DNA from: Acidobacteria bacterium AB60
GTDB lineage: Bacteria > Acidobacteriota > Terriglobia > Terriglobales > Acidobacteriaceae
Assembly: GCA_008682415.1 (NCBI GenBank)
Contig: VANK01000013.1
Coordinates: 62,001-126,000, forward strand
Length of the DNA stretch: 64,000 bases
Direction of reading: 5' to 3'
Shown here: positions 32,557 to 44,011 of the stretch, one piece after another
Layout: the number at the start of each line of letters is the position of its first letter
How positions within the stretch are numbered: the first letter of the stretch is position 1
Program-made: the position numbers and the translations under genes
Notes under the pieces: model-generated
Seen by the model: only the letters and a program-made list of their open reading frames with translations
Databases searched by the model: none
What the model was told of the DNA's origin: nothing

Positions 32557-33663
32557 ATGAATAAGCTCGTCCTTGCCAACCTGCTGCACCGCCCGCTTCG
32601 CTCCATCATCAGCGTGCTCGCGGTCGCCATCGAGGTGATCATGATCCTTTCGATCGTGGGCATCTTCATGGGCATGCTGAACGACCAGAAGCAGCGGACG
32701 AACGGGATAGGGGCCGATCTGATGATGGAACCCTCCGGGGCCAGTATCTTCAATGGAATCAGCGGCGCGCCCATGTCGATCAAGCTCGCCGAGCCACTCC
32801 GGAAACTTGCTCACGTTAAGGTGGTGGCGCCCGCCATTGTGAAGTTCAATACCAGCGGCGGGGACTTCGGAATCCTCGATGGCATCGAGTTCGACAGCTT
32901 TGACGCCCTCAAGCCGTTTGCCTTTCTCGCTGGGGGCAAGTTCCAGGGCCCTAACGATGCCATCATCGACGACGTGTTTGCGCGATCCAAGCCCGGCATC
33001 AAGGTGGGCGATCCGATCACCATCATGGGTCATACATTTCGGCTTTGCGGGATTGCGGAGCAAGGCAAAGGCGCCCGCAAGCTGATTCCCCTCGAGACCA
33101 TGGGTCAGCTGATGGGAGCCGAGGGCAAGGTCTCCATCTTCTATATACGCACCGACGATCCGGCCAACGAGCAGGCGGTCGCGGAGGAGATTCACAACAC
33201 GCCCGGATTGGCCGACTACCCGGTAGTGACCATGCAGGAGTGGACCTCCCAGATGACGCCGGAGAAGCTGCCCGGGTTCAACATCGCGCTTCGTACCGTG
33301 ACCGGAATTGCCGTCATCATCGGCTTTCTCGTCATCTTCCAGTCCATGTACACGGCGGTGCTTGAGCGCACCCGCGAGATCGGCATATTGAAGTCCATGG
33401 GCGCCTCCAAGCTTGCCATTGTCACGGTAGTTCTCCGCGAGACGGCATTACTGGCCATCTCAGGAGTAGCGCTGGGGATCGCCGGCACCTACGGCGTCCG
33501 GGAACTCCTGGTGCACCTCTTTCCTACCCAGCACTTCGAAATCACGGGTCAATGGATCGCTCAGAGCACAATGATTGCCTTCCTCGGTTCTTTGCTGGGC
33601 GCTCTTTACCCAGCCTGGATGGCCGCTCGCAAGGACCCAATCGATGCGCTCGCCTATGAGTAG
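32557..33663 (+). CDS. ABC transporter permease of the MacB/FtsX type
   Basis: A 368-residue membrane protein with a first transmembrane helix at about 15-40. A large extracytoplasmic MacB_PCD-like domain follows at about 45-240. The FtsX-like permease core has three helices at about 248-275, 290-330 and 340-360, including ERTREIGILKSMGASKLAI, the coupling-helix signature. Such permeases use mechanotransmission to move lipoproteins, antibiotics or peptides. Normally the ATPase gene is adjacent, but no nucleotide-binding protein is next to it in this window. Its partner must be elsewhere, or the system is incomplete. The start is ATG 32557 with GGGAG ten bases upstream. The next gene encodes a membrane glycosyltransferase-like protein. 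Confidence 0.87.
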   Translation: MNKLVLANLLHRPLRSIISVLAVAIEVIMILSIVGIFMGMLNDQKQRTNGIGADLMMEPSGASIFNGISGAPMSIKLAEPLRKLAHVKVVAPAIVKFNTSGGDFGILDGIEFDSFDALKPFAFLAGGKFQGPNDAIIDDVFARSKPGIKVGDPITIMGHTFRLCGIAEQGKGARKLIPLETMGQLMGAEGKVSIFYIRTDDPANEQAVAEEIHNTPGLADYPVVTMQEWTSQMTPEKLPGFNIALRTVTGIAVIIGFLVIFQSMYTAVLERTREIGILKSMGASKLAIVTVVLRETALLAISGVALGIAGTYGVRELLVHLFPTQHFEITGQWIAQSTMIAFLGSLLGALYPAWMAARKDPIDALAYE

Positions 33664-33731
33664 CTAGCCGATAGAGCCAGACCTCGAAGATTCTGCTATT
33701 TTCGGGCGGTATACTGGCTCTTTCCAACACC

Positions 33732-35423
33732 ATGAACACCGCCAGCCAGAGTAACTGGGCAACTGCCGCCCCGAAGTCGGGGTTTATACGAAAGGTGGTG
33801 CCGGTGTCACATTCGCTGAAACGTTGGGGTGCGGTGCTCTGGGTCACGCTGATAGTGGGGTTCGCGGCTGCCCATCTGATGCACCTGCAAGCCGATTTCC
33901 CGAATCAGTCGCCGTGGTCGAGCGACTGGGCCAAATACACCGATGAGGGATGGTATGGGAACGCCGCCATCCGCGCCCGGCTGTTTGGGCATTGGTATTT
34001 GCCCGGGGACTTCAACCCGGCTCCGGCAGTGCCGGTATGGCCGGCGCTGGAATGGCTGCTCTTTGGCGTCACCGGCGTAAGCGTGACCGCGGCCCGTGCC
34101 TTGGCAGGCTGCTTTTTCCTTACGGACATGGCACTGGCTTATCTTTTGGTTCGGATGCAGCACTCACGGTGGGCGGCGGCGCTTGCCGTCACCCTGGCCG
34201 TGACCAGCCCATTCCTCTATAGCTTCAGCCGGCTGGCGATTCTGGAACCCATGCTGGTGTGCTTTCTGTTGACCGCGCTGAACCTGGCGATACGGCTGCC
34301 GCGGATGAAGCACCCAGTCCTGATGTCCTCGCTAATTGGCCTGCTGTACACGCTTATGCTCTTGACCAAGACGTCTGCGGCTTTCCTGCTGCCGGCCCTG
34401 GCATGGGCGATGCTGCAGTCGCTTCGTAACCAGGGAATCTTGCGCTGGAAGTGTACCGCCTCCGCCGCTTTGGCGTCGGCCATGAGTTTCGCAGGGTGGA
34501 TGGCCTTCGTGGTGCATGCCCAGATGCTGAAGGATTACCGCTATCTCTTCTACATCAACAAGTACCCTAAGCCGCACGCGTGGTATTGGCCCGCGGTCAG
34601 CTTCTGGTGGTCACTCCACGGCGTGCTGTGGGCGGACCGGATTCTGCTGCCGCTCACGGGGATTCTCATCATCGTGCTTGTGATGGCCTGGCCGACCGAG
34701 TGGAGCCGCCAACTGAGGCAGGACCCGGTCTTCGGCGCTTCCTTTCTTTCGGCAGCCGGGTACATCTTCTTCATGACCTACCAGAATCATCCCCAGCCCC
34801 GTTACTACACGGTAGTGGCCTTGTTCTCGTTCCTCGTGCTGGCACTGGGAGTGGAGAAGCTGCTGAACTCGCGCGGGGCTCAGGCGGCCAACCATCTGTC
34901 CCTCAGGGAAAGCCGAAGACACATCGCCGATGCTTCGGGGGGCGGATGGGCGCTGTTATTGGCCTTGGTTGTCGCAGTGGGCGTGAACGCTGCCTGGACC
35001 TATGAATATGCAGCCCGTCCCCAGTACACACTTCTCGAGGCGGCGCAGCAATTGACACGTTACATTGATCAGCACCCCAACGGAAACCGCATGTTGCTGT
35101 CTATCAGCGGGGATGAGATCACCCTCCTCACGCATCTGCCGACTCTCTGCGATGACTTTGGGACCGTGGATTTGCCGACCAAACTTGCGCAGTACGAGCC
35201 CGGGTGGTGGGCGACGTGGAACGACATCGACCCCGGCACGCTCGAGGATTTGCACGTCCATCACTCGCTGGAGCAGGTTGCAAGCTTTCACGCGATGGAC
35301 GATCCGGAGCGAAATGTGCTGGTGCTGTTCAAGCTCCACCGGCTCCCCGAACCCCGTGAGATTGAGGGCGCGAATCTGCAACAGCCCCTGCCCGGTGACC
35401 GGATTGATATTCCAGTTCAGTAA
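33732..35423 (+). CDS. GT-C fold / GT39-like membrane glycosyltransferase family protein
   Basis: A 563-residue polytopic membrane protein with about ten to twelve hydrophobic segments. The first extracytoplasmic loop has WAKYTDEGWYGNAAIR. This is the Asp-Glu pattern of the ArnT/PMT/GT39-like superfamily, where it contacts the polyprenyl-phosphate sugar donor. Helices then run through the middle (for example SLIGLLYTLMLLTKTSAAFLLP). A soluble C-terminal part of about 130 residues includes IDQHPNGNRMLLSI. The donor and acceptor are unknown; related proteins glycosylate lipids or proteins on the periplasmic side. ATG 33732 is used; a later GTG at about 33795 is also possible. It follows the ABC permease gene by 68 bases on the same strand. 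Confidence 0.7.
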   Translation: MNTASQSNWATAAPKSGFIRKVVPVSHSLKRWGAVLWVTLIVGFAAAHLMHLQADFPNQSPWSSDWAKYTDEGWYGNAAIRARLFGHWYLPGDFNPAPAVPVWPALEWLLFGVTGVSVTAARALAGCFFLTDMALAYLLVRMQHSRWAAALAVTLAVTSPFLYSFSRLAILEPMLVCFLLTALNLAIRLPRMKHPVLMSSLIGLLYTLMLLTKTSAAFLLPALAWAMLQSLRNQGILRWKCTASAALASAMSFAGWMAFVVHAQMLKDYRYLFYINKYPKPHAWYWPAVSFWWSLHGVLWADRILLPLTGILIIVLVMAWPTEWSRQLRQDPVFGASFLSAAGYIFFMTYQNHPQPRYYTVVALFSFLVLALGVEKLLNSRGAQAANHLSLRESRRHIADASGGGWALLLALVVAVGVNAAWTYEYAARPQYTLLEAAQQLTRYIDQHPNGNRMLLSISGDEITLLTHLPTLCDDFGTVDLPTKLAQYEPGWWATWNDIDPGTLEDLHVHHSLEQVASFHAMDDPERNVLVLFKLHRLPEPREIEGANLQQPLPGDRIDIPVQ

Positions 35424-35528
35424 ACCCGAACCCGGCTCCTGGCCGATTCTATCTTTGCGCTCGCGCCATCCCAGCCTTACATCCAGCTGCGATGGCGCGA
35501 TGTCTTCTTCGGATGAAATGGAACGCTC

Positions 35529-35939
35529 TCAGCGAACCGCAACAATGATGAGGATCAGGGCGGCGATGGCGACCAGAATGACCAGCAGGTCACGATCCGA
35601 AAGGGTCCCCGCGGCAAACTCGACCTCGGCCTTGCTTGCGCGGCTGGCCAGTTGCGCCAGTTCCTGGTCATTCAACGTCGCGATGGAGGACTTCACCTGC
35701 TGCGGGTCCATATGAGAGGCCTGCAGCGCCCGCGCCGCTCGGTCATTGGAGAAGAACCGGTTGAGCGTGTCCATCTCCGTCTGGCGAGTGGTCGAGTGGG
35801 CGGCGGCCGCATCCTGCAGAGTCGCCGGATTCACCAGATGGTCGGCCTCCTGGGCGATGAGGGTTGAAGGGAGTGCCATTACCGGCAGGAGGGCTGCGGC
35901 CGTAAAGCCCAGCGCCCGGCGGTTCGATTGGAAAAACAT
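35529..35939 (-). CDS. PA2779-family small exported protein
   Basis: The 136-residue product has a signal peptide at about 1-30. A middle region with DTLNRFFSNDRAARALQASHMDPQQVKSSI (in family order) and a NDQELAQLASRA repeat is typical of the PA2779 family. One C-terminal transmembrane helix closes it (LLVILVAIAALILIIVAVR). PA2779 family members are small envelope proteins, often next to a PA2778-type peptidase or lipoprotein gene; none is seen here. The function is unknown. It is alone on the minus strand, convergent with the membrane glycosyltransferase. Confidence 0.72.
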   Translation of the reverse strand: MFFQSNRRALGFTAAALLPVMALPSTLIAQEADHLVNPATLQDAAAAHSTTRQTEMDTLNRFFSNDRAARALQASHMDPQQVKSSIATLNDQELAQLASRASKAEVEFAAGTLSDRDLLVILVAIAALILIIVAVR

Positions 35940-36402
35940 GGACTGAAAACCTCCAAGGGGGAAATTGGGGGTACTCGCTCAAGGATATCCCGCCGGCCCG
36001 CACCCCGGCCCCGCCGCATGCCCGAGGAAGGGAAGCGGAGAATCCAGCGATTCCATAGATCTGATTTGGATGCGCGGGTGCGCCGTGGATGCTCAAGCCG
36101 GATGATTGGCCTGACCTCGCTCTCAGCCGGGCAGCCCTGGTGCTCGCAGTGGGTACGGCCGAACGATTGTGGAGGGCGGCTGGAAGCGGTCCCGCGCCAA
36201 CCCTGCGGTTCTCCGGAACGCCGCGGAGCGCCCGATAGTATTGGGCTGTTTGACATTGCAGCACCCTGTGATTGCAGTCACTCGACAGCGGCAGATACGG
36301 ATGTTACATTCCCCCTTGGCTTTTTCCCCGGTGTACGCGAGGTCGCTGTTTCGGAATCGTATTCAATCAATACGGGCTTCAAACTTTATCTCGGGAGGAC
36401 AC
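35940..36402. other. Long leader region upstream of hppA
   Basis: About 460 bases without a believable gene; an open frame in phase with hppA runs through it but has no family sequence. A TTGACA at 36250-36255 could be a -35 box, but its -10 partner is poor. It is expected to hold promoters for hppA and for the divergent PA2779-like gene. Confidence 0.45.
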
Positions 36403-38982
<2,580 letters not shown>

Positions 38983-39000
38983 AAGGTGTTTTCTCGGGAA

Positions 39001-39026
39001 AAAGGCCCGCGCTTGCGTGGGCCTTT
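39001..39026 (+). terminator. Terminator after hppA
   Basis: AAAGGCCCGC and GTGGGCCTTT pair, with one G-U, across a short loop, followed by TTGCTTTT. It also lies between hppA and the convergent phosphatase gene. Confidence 0.8.
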
Positions 39027-39038
39027 GCTTTTCCTGCT

Positions 39039-40322
39039 TCAAGATTCTCGTCGTGCCACAATCAGCGTCAGGTCGTCGAACTGCCGTCCTCGGCTGAATT
39101 CCAACACGTCTTTGCTGACCGCGGCCGCCAGTTCATCGGCGGGTAGTGCCCCATGCTGCCGAATCGATTCAAGCAAACGCTGCTGGCTGTAATCCTCGCC
39201 GCAATCGTCTTCGCACTCCGTCACGCCATCTGTGTAGAGGACGAGCAGATCGCCCGGATCGAGATGCGTTGACGACACCTCCCCATCCCAATCTTCGAAA
39301 AGACCGAGAACAGTGCCGGTGGGATTTAGCCGCTCGACCGTGCCGCCGGCGCGCACGATCAGCCCCGGCACATGCCCGCAGTTGGCATAGACAAGGCGTC
39401 CCGTTGCCGAGTCGTACTCAGCAAGCAGCAGCGTGGCATACGCGCTCGCGGTCGTGTTCTCGAACAGCAGCCGGTTGACGGCGGCCAGCAGGCGCTGCGG
39501 CTGGTCGGAGACGCCTGGCACCTGGCTCCGCAGCGTCGCCTGAAGGTTCGCCATCAACAGCGCCGCGGCGATACCCTTGCCGGCGATATCCCCGACAATC
39601 AGCGCCAGACGACCCGAGCCCAGGTCAAGGAAGTCATAGTAATCGCCACCCACGGAGCGGGCCTGCACGCAAATGCCCGCATACTCTAGACCCTTCGTTG
39701 CGGGGAGAACTTGAGGGAATAGCCGCGCCTGCACCTGCCGCGCGATCTCAAGCTCTTGCGCGATACGCCGTTCTTCCACGAGCTTTTCCGCATAAGCGCG
39801 CCGGCGTTCGTCGATCGACCGTGTCACTTCGCTGAAGCCCGCCAGCGCGAACGAGTTGCCGTCAGGATCGACGAAGCGGCAGAACGTGCCGCCCCACACA
39901 GGCCTCTGCGGGGGAATGGTGAAGTGCACCCCGCGCCCGGACCAAAGCTCATAGGTGGTGTCCACATCTTCGGTGAGGAAGGTGATGAGGCCGGAGTTGC
40001 CCACCAGCTTCTCCTCGTTGAAGCCGGGCATGGGAAGCACGAGCGCGAGCACCGCCGTTCCATCGGGCGGCGACACCTCCACCCACCTGTTGCCCGAAGC
40101 AAAGCGGACATCCGCCACCAGCGTGAACCCGAGCTTGTCGACGAAGAAGCGCAGGCTGCGCTCCTGGTCGGTCACATAAACACTCACGAAATGGAGCCGC
40201 AGATAAGGACCGCTGCCGTCCAGACGAAACGCGGAGGTCTCCGCGTGCCGCCGGAAATCCGATTCCTGCGAGTACTCGACGATCCGGTCGGTGAGCCGGT
40301 TGAGAGGAAAGTCCTCGGGCAT
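39039..40322 (-). CDS. VOC-domain / SpoIIE-type PP2C phosphatase fusion
   Basis: A 427-residue protein starting at ATG 40322, where AAGGAA lies eight bases upstream; the longer frame is less likely. The N-terminal part (about 40-165) is a VOC/glyoxalase-like domain (LRLHFVSVYVTDQERSLRFFVDKLGF, VDPDGNSFALAGF). A short coiled linker (about 170-200, RRIAQELEIARQVQARLFPQ) leads to the SpoIIE/RsbU phosphatase (about 200-427) with metal-binding motifs SVGGDYYDFLDL, VGDIAGKGIAAAL, DLLVLYTDGVTE and FDDLTLIVARR. SpoIIE phosphatases control partner-switching of sigma factors. The VOC domain probably senses a small ligand; that fusion is uncommon. No anti-sigma or antagonist gene is adjacent. Confidence 0.87.
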   Translation of the reverse strand: MPEDFPLNRLTDRIVEYSQESDFRRHAETSAFRLDGSGPYLRLHFVSVYVTDQERSLRFFVDKLGFTLVADVRFASGNRWVEVSPPDGTAVLALVLPMPGFNEEKLVGNSGLITFLTEDVDTTYELWSGRGVHFTIPPQRPVWGGTFCRFVDPDGNSFALAGFSEVTRSIDERRRAYAEKLVEERRIAQELEIARQVQARLFPQVLPATKGLEYAGICVQARSVGGDYYDFLDLGSGRLALIVGDIAGKGIAAALLMANLQATLRSQVPGVSDQPQRLLAAVNRLLFENTTASAYATLLLAEYDSATGRLVYANCGHVPGLIVRAGGTVERLNPTGTVLGLFEDWDGEVSSTHLDPGDLLVLYTDGVTECEDDCGEDYSQQRLLESIRQHGALPADELAAAVSKDVLEFSRGRQFDDLTLIVARRES

Positions 40323-40368
40323 GCATCTTCCTTGTGAAGCCATGGTACGGCACCGGGAGCGTCCGTAA

Positions 40369-41034
40369 TCACATGCCAAAGCTTCTCAGCGGACGCAACT
40401 GCACCCCTTCCGCGGTGAAGTTCGCCGCATCGAGCCACGCCTCAAAGGCTGTCTTGCGAGCAGGCCATTCATGATCCAGCATGGAGAACCAGGCCGTATC
40501 GCGATTGCCGCCCTTGACCACCATGTGCTGGCGAAAGATTCCCTCGAAGGTAAAGCCCAGGCGCTCCGCGGCGCGGCGGCTGGGCAGGTTCTCGGCGTTG
40601 CACTTCCATTCATACCGCCGGTACCCAAGGTCGAAGACATGCCGCGCCATCAGATACATTGCCTCCGTCGCGGCGGTCGTGCGCTGCAGCCCAGGGGTGA
40701 GCAGGATGTTGCCGACCTCCACAACGCCATGCGCGCAGTCCATCCGCATGAAGCTCGCGTACCCCTGTGCGGCTCCAGTGGCCATGGGAACGATGGCGAG
40801 GAAGACGCGGTCTGCCGATGCCTGCTTGGCGGCCAGATCTCGGGTTAAGTCAGGCAGCGTGGCGTAAGGACCATCGAAGAGATACCGCCAAACGTCGTCG
40901 TGGTGCTGCACCGCCTGCCAGATGGACTCTGCGTGCCGGCTCGCGTCGAGGGGCTCGAGGGTCACGGTTCGGCCATGCAAGATTGCGCGGGTGGGCGCGG
41001 GAACGGGCTTCCAACTGGCTAACGACGAGGTCAT
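40369..41034 (-). CDS. GNAT acetyltransferase, RimJ/RimL-like
   Basis: A 221-residue GNAT enzyme. The pattern VTLEPLDASRHAESIWQAVQ at about 25-44, a middle strand VEVGNILLTPGLQRTTAATEAMYLM with the acetyl-CoA loop at about 125-150, and the RRYEWKCNAENLPSRRAAERLGF stretch near 160-182 are typical of RimJ/RimL-like N-acetyltransferases. The EWKCNAEN motif corresponds to the strand where the catalytic asparagine or cysteine sits. The acceptor is unknown. The gene is 46 bases upstream of the VOC-SpoIIE gene on the same strand, so they may be co-transcribed. The ATG at 41034 has GAGG-like sequence upstream only weakly. Confidence 0.85.
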   Translation of the reverse strand: MTSSLASWKPVPAPTRAILHGRTVTLEPLDASRHAESIWQAVQHHDDVWRYLFDGPYATLPDLTRDLAAKQASADRVFLAIVPMATGAAQGYASFMRMDCAHGVVEVGNILLTPGLQRTTAATEAMYLMARHVFDLGYRRYEWKCNAENLPSRRAAERLGFTFEGIFRQHMVVKGGNRDTAWFSMLDHEWPARKTAFEAWLDAANFTAEGVQLRPLRSFGM

Positions 41035-41122
41035 GAGACCACAGTAACAGCCGGAACAGCACAGGCCGCCGTGTGCCGGTAAAGGGCGCCAGAAGATGAA
41101 GGGAGGTCCTGCAAGGAGGGAA

Positions 41123-41151
41123 GCCAGTGCGCTCTCCGACAGCGCACTGGC
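41123..41151 (-). terminator. Terminator after the aldolase gene
   Basis: An 11-bp perfect stem (41123-41133 with 41141-41151) with a seven-base loop, 15 bases after the fbaA stop on the minus strand. Confidence 0.6.
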
Positions 41152-41165
41152 GGCAAAGAACGGGG

Positions 41166-42218
41166 TTAGCGGGCGCCCGCCATCGAAGGACGAGTATCCA
41201 GCTTGCCGCTGGCGTAGCCCTTGGCCATCTCCGCAATCGAAATCGGCGTGTAATCCTTGCCGTGTCCGGCCTGCCCGAACTGGGTCATGCGCTGCGCTAC
41301 CAGCTTCTTCATGGCCTCGCGTGCGGGAGCCAGGTAGTCGCGCGGATCGAATTTTTCCGGCGTCTCGGCGAAGACCTTGCGGATGGCGCCCGTCATAGCC
41401 AGGCGGTTGTCGGTGTCGACGTTGATCTTGCGGACGCCGTTGCGGATTCCGAGCTGAATCTCCTCGACCGGCACGCCCCAGGTGGGCTTCAGGTGGCCGC
41501 CGTACTGGTTCACGATGTCCTGCAGTTCCTTGGGAACAGAGGACGATCCGTGCATCACGAGATGGGTGTGCGGCAGGCGCTTGTGGATCTCAATCAGCAC
41601 ATCCATCTTGAGCACGGAACCGTCGGGCTTCTTGTTGAACTTGTAGGCGCCATGGCTGGTTCCAATGGCGATGGCCAGCGCGTCCACGCCGGTGCGCTCG
41701 GCGAACTCGACGGCCTGGTCCGGATCGGTGATGTGCTCGAGTCCGGTGCCGCCCGCGCCGTGGCCGTCTTCCACGCCGCCCAGAACGCCGATCTCGCCCT
41801 CAACCGTGACGCCGCGCTCGTGCGCGTATTCCACCACCTTGCGGGTCACCTCCACGTTCTCCTCGAACGTGGTCGGAGTCTTGCCGTCTTCCTTCAGCGA
41901 GCCGTCCATCATAACCGACGTGAAGCCGAGCTCGATCGCGCTCTTGCAGGTCTCAAAGCTGTTGCCGTGATCCTGGTGCATCGCGATCATCACGTCGGGA
42001 TGCAGCTCGTTGGCGGCCAGGATAAGGTGGAAGAGGTACTTGTCTTCGGCGAACTTGCGGGCGCCGCGGCTGGCCTGGATGATGACCGGCGAGTTGGTCT
42101 CCTTGGCCGCTCCCACGATGGCCTGGATCTGCTCCATATCGTTGACATTGAAAGCGCCGACGCCGTAGCCGCCCTTGGCGGCCTCGTCGAGGAGCTGCCG
42201 CATGGTTACCAGAGGCAT
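41166..42218 (-). CDS. fbaA: Class II fructose-bisphosphate aldolase
   Basis: The start is ATG 42218 (AGGAG upstream), giving 350 residues; the longer frame with a leader is less likely. Class II aldolases use zinc to interconvert fructose 1,6-bisphosphate with DHAP and glyceraldehyde 3-phosphate. Seen in order are [15 protein letters not shown] near the start, the zinc ligands in MHQDHGNSF near 85 and [13 protein letters not shown] near 140, GTSHGAYK near 180, and HGSSSVPKE near 215-225. [16 protein letters not shown] is near 280. The order and length are typical of the GatY/KbaY/Fba class. No tagatose genes are adjacent, so a central glycolysis role is most likely. Confidence 0.92.
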   Translation of the reverse strand: MPLVTMRQLLDEAAKGGYGVGAFNVNDMEQIQAIVGAAKETNSPVIIQASRGARKFAEDKYLFHLILAANELHPDVMIAMHQDHGNSFETCKSAIELGFTSVMMDGSLKEDGKTPTTFEENVEVTRKVVEYAHERGVTVEGEIGVLGGVEDGHGAGGTGLEHITDPDQAVEFAERTGVDALAIAIGTSHGAYKFNKKPDGSVLKMDVLIEIHKRLPHTHLVMHGSSSVPKELQDIVNQYGGHLKPTWGVPVEEIQLGIRNGVRKINVDTDNRLAMTGAIRKVFAETPEKFDPRDYLAPAREAMKKLVAQRMTQFGQAGHGKDYTPISIAEMAKGYASGKLDTRPSMAGAR

Positions 42219-42416
42219 GAAAAATCTCCTTTTCTGCTGTTTCGGCCGCCCCGATTGCCAGTTGCGCGGACGTGCGGCGGCAGGAACGACAATCATGTTC
42301 ATGGTAGCAGAGGGTGGCAAGGGAAATCGTGTGTCGGGGAACACAGGAGCGGACGCGTCTGGTTCGATGCTCTTCGGAAACCGGAGAGCGCGATGAAGGC
42401 CTCGCGTCCCCTCGCC

Positions 42417-42887
42417 TCAGCTGAAGTCCGTGAGATCGCCAAATTCCTCCGGATGAGTCCGGACGTAATCAAAGAGTAAGCCGGTCAGATCATCCGGATA
42501 CTGGTAGAACTCGCGGTCCAGCTTGTTCAGGGTCTCTTCGACAGCGTCGGGGAAGTTCGCGGCAGCGAGGCGCATTGCGTTGAGATCGCCAGGAAGGCCA
42601 TCAGGAAATGCGCATTGGATGGCTCGCCGGGAAAGATCTGCGGCGCGATGAGCGCCAATCGTGACAAGGGCCTCAATTACAAATGGCGCAGTGAAGCGGC
42701 TCGAATTGAAGAAGTACTGAGAGAGGCCGCCGTTGTTGACCTCGGCTTCCAAAGCCCAGACCGACGAGAAGACCCTTTGCGGGGTCGATTGCTTGTCGAA
42801 GTCCTCGCCCCGGGCGTAAGCCGTCCATTCCGATTGCACGAGTTCCATCAGAATGCGGTTCTTTTCATCGCCATCCAACATTGCCAT
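42417..42887 (-). CDS. DUF4375/DMP19-like protein
   Basis: A 156-residue cytoplasmic protein that shares the motif VNNGGLSQYFFNSS with DMP19-type/DUF4375 proteins at about 50-63, followed by a helical region (VIEALVTIGAHRAADLSRRAI). The family includes DMP19, a DNA-mimic protein in Neisseria, but most members are uncharacterised and the same motif occurs in many immunity-type proteins. No DNA-mimic role is claimed here. It starts nine bases after the rph stop on the same strand, so the two may form an operon. Confidence 0.7.
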   Translation of the reverse strand: MAMLDGDEKNRILMELVQSEWTAYARGEDFDKQSTPQRVFSSVWALEAEVNNGGLSQYFFNSSRFTAPFVIEALVTIGAHRAADLSRRAIQCAFPDGLPGDLNAMRLAAANFPDAVEETLNKLDREFYQYPDDLTGLLFDYVRTHPEEFGDLTDFS

Positions 42888-42896
42888 GCGTCGCGA

Positions 42897-43622
<726 letters not shown>

Positions 43623-44011
43623 AAGGGCATTGTAGAGGCGGGGTCGCAGGCTGGAGGATCGCAGGTTTCAAATCGGGAAGCCACGTCGGACCGGACCGCA
43701 TCGGGAATAGCCGTAGACCTCTCGAAAGAGACGACTTATCGAACTAAGTCCAAAAAGTTGTTCCAAATTGGGACAATCGGCCCGTCGCCGTCAGCCCGCC
43801 GCTCGGCGCCTTTCGTCCCCTAACTTCCACTTTGCAAGCAACTTGGACGCGGTGTGCCAGTTTGGCACGTGACGTGTACTAGATCAGGACAGGAGCGCTG
43901 AAATACGGAACCACAACGAAAGCTCCTGAAGGAATTTGTTACCGGCCCCTAAATCGGACCGGCTCTCAATACCGGATCGCACCCGGACAAACCGACCACG
44001 AGGCGCATACA
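43623..44011. other. Divergent intergenic region, rph and NtrC-type regulator
   Basis: About 390 bases without a gene; an in-frame run through it lacks family motifs. A TGGCAC at 43863-43868 recalls a sigma-54 -24 element, but the matching -12 element (GTGT instead of TTGC) is weak. It must hold both promoters. Confidence 0.45.

Noticed and set aside
36250-36278. TTGACA as a housekeeping promoter for hppA
   Set aside because: The -10 position 17 bases downstream reads TGCAGT, matching TATAAT at only three positions.
40349-41034. Possible second, longer start for the VOC-SpoIIE gene in frame upstream of 40322
   Set aside because: It would run toward the GNAT coding region; ATG 40322 has a good AAGGAA ribosome site.
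43863-43885. Possible sigma-54 promoter upstream of the NtrC-type gene
   Set aside because: TGGCAC matches a -24 element but the -12 element reads GTGT instead of TTGC, so it is not supported.
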